Shown in pieces: positions 60,563 through 64,000 of a stretch of DNA of 64,000 bases (positions within the stretch are counted from its first letter, which is position 1; each line of letters opens with the position of its first letter). The stretch comes from Marinirhabdus sp050859505. Lineage in GTDB: Bacteria; Bacteroidota; Bacteroidia; Flavobacteriales; Flavobacteriaceae. The notes beneath the pieces were generated by a model. It was not told the origin of the DNA. It searched no databases and worked only from the letters and a program-made list of their open reading frames with translations. The stretch covers positions 682,001 through 746,000 of the forward strand of contig NZ_CP193934.1 in the NCBI RefSeq assembly GCF_050859505.1, in the 5' to 3' direction. Position numbers and translations under genes: made by a program.

Positions 60563-62856
60563 TAGCGCACGACCATAATTTTGGTGACTTTAGTTTCCAG
60601 AGCGCCTTCACCTGTTATAATAACCAAATATACTCCCGAGGCCACCCTGTACTTACCAAATGCTGTGGTGTCCCATAAAACACTTCCTCCCTCACTTGTA
60701 GTTTCGAAAACTAGATTACCTGATATATCTGTAATTTTCACATTAGCGTTTGCAGTAAGGCCATCTATGGTAACATTCCCTGTGAACTGTGGCCTTACAG
60801 GATTTGGAAAAGCATATACATTATCCAAGTTATCCCGAGGCGCCGTAGAGGTACCATTAAATGCCACCAAACCATTGACAGTCGCAAAATAAACGACCCC
60901 TGTAAAGCTATCTATAGCAATGTCCTGTACGTTATTTGAAGGCAAAGGAGAATTATCTTTATTAAACTGTAATAAAGTCTCCTGTCCGTTGGGGGAGAGA
61001 TAAAACACTCCAGATGATGCGGTAGAGATCCATTTGTTGTTAGAGCCGTCTACTTCAATATCTGTAATAACTAGTTCAAACAAGAGTTCTTGTGGGACGC
61101 CTTCTTCAAGAATAATAATGGCCTGGGCATCTGTATTGGCATTTTCATCAAAAAAACTTCCTGGATTAAATAAAACTCTAAGGCCAGATCTTGTACCAAT
61201 CCAGAGTCTATTATTATTATCGGTGGCCAGTGCTAAGACATTGCTATTAGGTAAGTTTCCATTACCCAGGTTTTGTCCAATTTTATTGAATTGACCCGTT
61301 GCCGGGTTATATCCAATTAAACCATCATTATTTGCGGTGAAAAAAACAAAATTTTCACGTGTGGTTTCTACTTCACCCAGCGCTAGTGGAGGCCTGTCAA
61401 AATTGAATACGTCCGATATATCTACTTGCTGTAATTGCCCTTCAGGAGTGATTTTAATGAGTCCTGCTTCGTCTTTAGCTTGCACACCCCACAGATTTCC
61501 TTGCGAATCAAAATCGATTCCAAAAACCCGTATTCCGAAAGCTGGATTATCATCGGTAATACTTAGGGATGAGTTGGATTCATCAAATAGCTTGGATGGG
61601 TTTTGATCATCAATTTGCAAGATTCCTTTTTGAAATGATGACATATACACCTGGTTGGGGTTGTTCGGATTAATCTGCACTCTCACAAGGTCATTAGCTT
61701 CCTTTCCCAAGGTTTCGGTTAATTCCTCATAAGAAATATTAGTCCATTCGCCTTCGCGTAAATTGCTTATCCCTTTTTTAGTCAAGGGAAATGGGTCAAA
61801 ATTTACCGTAACATCTCCAAAATTAACCCAAACCTGTCCCGGAGAAGCATCTATAGAAAAACTACTGTTAAACAAAGGACCATCTGGCAAGATGTTGTTT
61901 GCATTAGTATCTCCAAAAGGTATCTGAAATAGCCCCTGTTCTCTGGTGCCCAAATACAAAAAGTTATCGTGAGAGAAACCCGTGAGCAATTCGTATGCAT
62001 CCACCCCGTTTATTGATGAAGCACTCCCAACGATTGAAAGATTTTGATCATACGTTCTTACAGAGCTGAATGTGGTTATATTTATAAAATCGTTTTGACC
62101 ATTAATTTCCCGAATGGTTCCGCCAATATTATCTACCACGGCTAAGCCACCCACGACCGAATACAATAAATTGGAATTCGCCGTGTAAATCTGGTTTCCT
62201 GCCTTTACAAGCCCCAAGTAACCACCTCCTGCAAGCTGGCCCCATTGATTAAAATCTATCAAATTATCTGCTGCTACCAATGCACGGCGTATTCCATTTT
62301 CAGAAGTAGAGGCATAAATATACGGCTCAAGCACTGCAGTTGCTGTAATATTGATTTGCGCTCCTCCATCTCCTATAAAATAGGTATCTCCAAATTCTAA
62401 AGTTGCAAGATCGAACACCGAAATTCCAAATTGAGCGGCTATATAAAGATTCCCGTCGAATTCGTTAAACTGATTTATTTTTTTTCTATCTGGCGGAATG
62501 GTAGGTTTATTTAAAATATCTACTACGGTAAGGACATCTTCGTCCCCATCTGAAATAATTTCAATTAAGCCACTTTCATACCCAATAACCAATACGTTGA
62601 AATTTTCACTATAATATAATGTAGAGATAAGCGCCCCAGAAAGTCCGTTGATAGTTGAAATAGTTTCAATTTCCTGCGTAGACAAATCGTAAGAAAACAC
62701 TGCATTCTCTGCCGCCGCATATATTTTATCATTCCCTTGGGAAATAGCCTGGATAGATACATAGGAAAAATGCCCAGTCCATTCGTCTTCAAAATTTTGA
62801 GCTGTACCAGTTACAACACCAACCAATAATGTGAAAAAAAAGAAAAAGTACTTCAT
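60562..62856 (-). CDS. porZ: PorZ-like type IX secretion surface component
   Basis: A 764-aa exported protein with a signal peptide (KYFFFFFTLLVGVVTGTAQ). It has two consecutive beta-propeller-like regions with 'two-component regulator propeller' blades (VLALATDNNNRLWIGTRSGLRV, seen as VLALATDNNNRLW and IGTRSGLRV; IEVDGSNNKWISTASSGVFY). A C-terminal type A sorting-like domain carries YAFPNPVRPQFTGNV and ends LETKVTKIMVVR. This is the layout of PorZ, the part of the T9SS attachment complex that supplies A-LPS to sortase PorU in Porphyromonas. The T9SS substrates in this window depend on this system. It lies directly upstream of recO on the same strand. Confidence 0.87.
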   Translation of the reverse strand: MKYFFFFFTLLVGVVTGTAQNFEDEWTGHFSYVSIQAISQGNDKIYAAAENAVFSYDLSTQEIETISTINGLSGALISTLYYSENFNVLVIGYESGLIEIISDGDEDVLTVVDILNKPTIPPDRKKINQFNEFDGNLYIAAQFGISVFDLATLEFGDTYFIGDGGAQINITATAVLEPYIYASTSENGIRRALVAADNLIDFNQWGQLAGGGYLGLVKAGNQIYTANSNLLYSVVGGLAVVDNIGGTIREINGQNDFINITTFSSVRTYDQNLSIVGSASSINGVDAYELLTGFSHDNFLYLGTREQGLFQIPFGDTNANNILPDGPLFNSSFSIDASPGQVWVNFGDVTVNFDPFPLTKKGISNLREGEWTNISYEELTETLGKEANDLVRVQINPNNPNQVYMSSFQKGILQIDDQNPSKLFDESNSSLSITDDNPAFGIRVFGIDFDSQGNLWGVQAKDEAGLIKITPEGQLQQVDISDVFNFDRPPLALGEVETTRENFVFFTANNDGLIGYNPATGQFNKIGQNLGNGNLPNSNVLALATDNNNRLWIGTRSGLRVLFNPGSFFDENANTDAQAIIILEEGVPQELLFELVITDIEVDGSNNKWISTASSGVFYLSPNGQETLLQFNKDNSPLPSNNVQDIAIDSFTGVVYFATVNGLVAFNGTSTAPRDNLDNVYAFPNPVRPQFTGNVTIDGLTANANVKITDISGNLVFETTSEGGSVLWDTTAFGKYRVASGVYLVIITGEGALETKVTKIMVVR

Positions 62857-62921
62857 AAATGCTGAAAATGTTCAGAAACTATAACACGCTAAAATAGTAT
62901 TTATTGCAGGAAAAATGGTGT

Positions 62922-62956
62922 AAAAAAAAGGCTATCTTTTAATGGGATAGCCTTTT
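62922..62956 (-). terminator. Intrinsic terminator of gdhA
   Basis: On the minus strand the arms AAAAGGCTATC and GATAGCC pair around a ~9-nt loop and are followed by eight T. It lies ~20 bp after the gdhA stop codon. Confidence 0.85.
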
Positions 62957-62977
62957 CAAAGTTATTTTGAATAGTCT

Positions 62978-64000
62978 TTATACTACCCCTTGCGCCAACA
63001 TAGCGTCTGCAACTTTTACAAAACCTGCTACGTTTGCTCCTTTTACATAATCTACGTGACCGTCACCATCTTTACCGTATTTAACGCAAGCTGAATGAAT
63101 ATCGTTCATAATGGTATGTAATTTTTCGTCTACTTCCTGCGCAGTCCAATTAAGGCGTAAGGAGTTTTGGCTCATCTCCAATCCTGAAGTTGATACACCT
63201 CCTGCGTTAGATGCCTTTCCTGGTGCGAATAAAATCTTTGCCTTTTGAAACACCTCAACTGCATCTGGTGTAGTAGGCATATTTGCTCCTTCGCTCACAC
63301 ACATACATCCATTATCTACAAGTGTTTTTGCTTCTTCTTTATCCAATTCGTTTTGGGTAGCACACGGCAACGCAATATCACATTTTTCTCCCCAAGGGCG
63401 TTTTCCTTCATGATATTTTGCTGAAGGATATTTAGCTACATACTCACTAATTCTACCACGCTTTACATTTTTCAGCTCCATTACAAAAGCAAGCTTTTCT
63501 GTATTAATACCTTCGGCATCATAAATATAGCCGCCAGAATCTGACATAGTAACTACTTTACCTCCAAATTCCATTGCCTTTTCTGCAGCATATTGGGCCA
63601 CATTTCCAGATCCTGAAATTACTACTGTTTTCCCTTTAAAGCTTTCGCCTTTGGTAGCAAGCATGTTTTTTGCAAAGTATACATTCCCATAACCCGTAGC
63701 CTCTGGACGGATTAATGAACCTCCGTAAGACATACCTTTTCCGGTTAGTACGCCAGTAAATTCGTTTCTTATTCGTTTGTATTGCCCAAACATATAGCCA
63801 ATCTCACGACCTCCTACACCAATGTCACCCGCAGGTACATCTGTATTTGGACCAATGTGTCTTGACAACTCTGTCATAAAGCTTTGGCAAAAACGCATTA
63901 CCTCTGCATCACTTTTTCCTTTTGGATCGAAGTCACTTCCTCCTTTACCGCCACCCATTGGTAAGGTAGTCAAGCTATTTTTGAATGTTTGTTCGAAACC
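62978..64000 (-). CDS. gdhA: NADP-type glutamate dehydrogenase, 5' part cut by the window edge
   Basis: Hexameric glutamate dehydrogenase (2-oxoglutarate + NH4+ to glutamate). Visible parts are LPMGGGKGGSDFDPKGKS with the catalytic-site lysine and glycine-rich loop, PAGDIGVGGREIGYMFG, the NAD(P) fold VVISGSGNVAQYAAEKAMEFG and GANMPTTPDAVEVF. Reading continues to the right edge as G-F-E-Q-T-F-K-N-S-L, the usual residues before this region, so the TTG-started frame at 63973 is not the real start. About 100 N-terminal residues lie outside the window. Confidence 0.95.
   Translation of the reverse strand, partial: GFEQTFKNSLTTLPMGGGKGGSDFDPKGKSDAEVMRFCQSFMTELSRHIGPNTDVPAGDIGVGGREIGYMFGQYKRIRNEFTGVLTGKGMSYGGSLIRPEATGYGNVYFAKNMLATKGESFKGKTVVISGSGNVAQYAAEKAMEFGGKVVTMSDSGGYIYDAEGINTEKLAFVMELKNVKRGRISEYVAKYPSAKYHEGKRPWGEKCDIALPCATQNELDKEEAKTLVDNGCMCVSEGANMPTTPDAVEVFQKAKILFAPGKASNAGGVSTSGLEMSQNSLRLNWTAQEVDEKLHTIMNDIHSACVKYGKDGDGHVDYVKGANVAGFVKVADAMLAQGVV

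Overview
The window comes from an AT-rich genome of the Bacteroidota, most likely a marine member of the Flavobacteriaceae. The evidence is type IX secretion (T9SS) C-terminal sorting domains, a PorZ homologue, TonB-dependent receptors with carboxypeptidase-like N-terminal domains, TAnnTTTG-type -7 promoter boxes, few Shine-Dalgarno sequences, and an ileS - dksA-like - lspA order. Genus and species cannot be read from the sequence. Both ends cut a gene: a RimK-like ligase at the left and glutamate dehydrogenase at the right.

Layout. 1-3.2 kb: a compact RimK-type cluster (two ATP-grasp ligases, a retropepsin-like PF05618 protein, an AstE/AspA-family hydrolase). 3.3-6.2 kb: 5-formyl-THF cyclo-ligase, two CD225/dispanin membrane proteins, a DUF2752 protein and a PAS kinase with a degraded ATPase domain. 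6.1-11.3 kb (minus strand): ileS, dksA-like, a small exported protein, lspA. 11.6-43.9 kb: a large accessory region (see below). 43.9-57 kb: lipoproteins, a DUF6268 barrel, a CBS protein, M28 and M13 peptidases, a VCBS/FG-GAP T9SS protein, a possibly dead metalloprotease, an XRE regulator and an SDR-type threonine dehydrogenase. 57.2-64 kb (minus strand): tRNA-Asn(GTT), a TonB receptor, recO, porZ and gdhA.

The main discovery is a regulon. A near-perfect palindrome, TACGTA-N4-TACGTA (usually TACGTAGGTCTACGTA), occurs eight times between 11.5 and 37 kb, always intergenic. In seven of eight cases it ends exactly 23 bp before a TAnnTTTG-like -7 box (24 bp in the eighth). The sites precede (1) a TPR sensor kinase/NarL-type regulator pair, (2) a stand-alone LuxR-type DNA-binding domain with almost the same recognition helix as that regulator, (3-5) three giant T9SS adhesins of 1830, 1845 and 2142 residues, (6) a cyclase-family hydrolase, (7) a PiT-like membrane protein, and (8) an operon of a TonB receptor, a lipoprotein cyclase, a YfcC transporter, an M20 amidohydrolase and a yeast-type cytosine deaminase. 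The simplest reading is an autoregulated two-component system that co-activates surface adhesins and a nutrient uptake/catabolic route. The solo DNA-binding protein could act as a second activator or a competitor.

The three adhesins are built as cassettes: operator, promoter, unique N-terminal half, shared 3' half, terminator. The last ~1.6 kb, including the terminator hairpin, reads as essentially identical DNA in all three. This points to gene conversion or recent duplication with N-terminal exchange.
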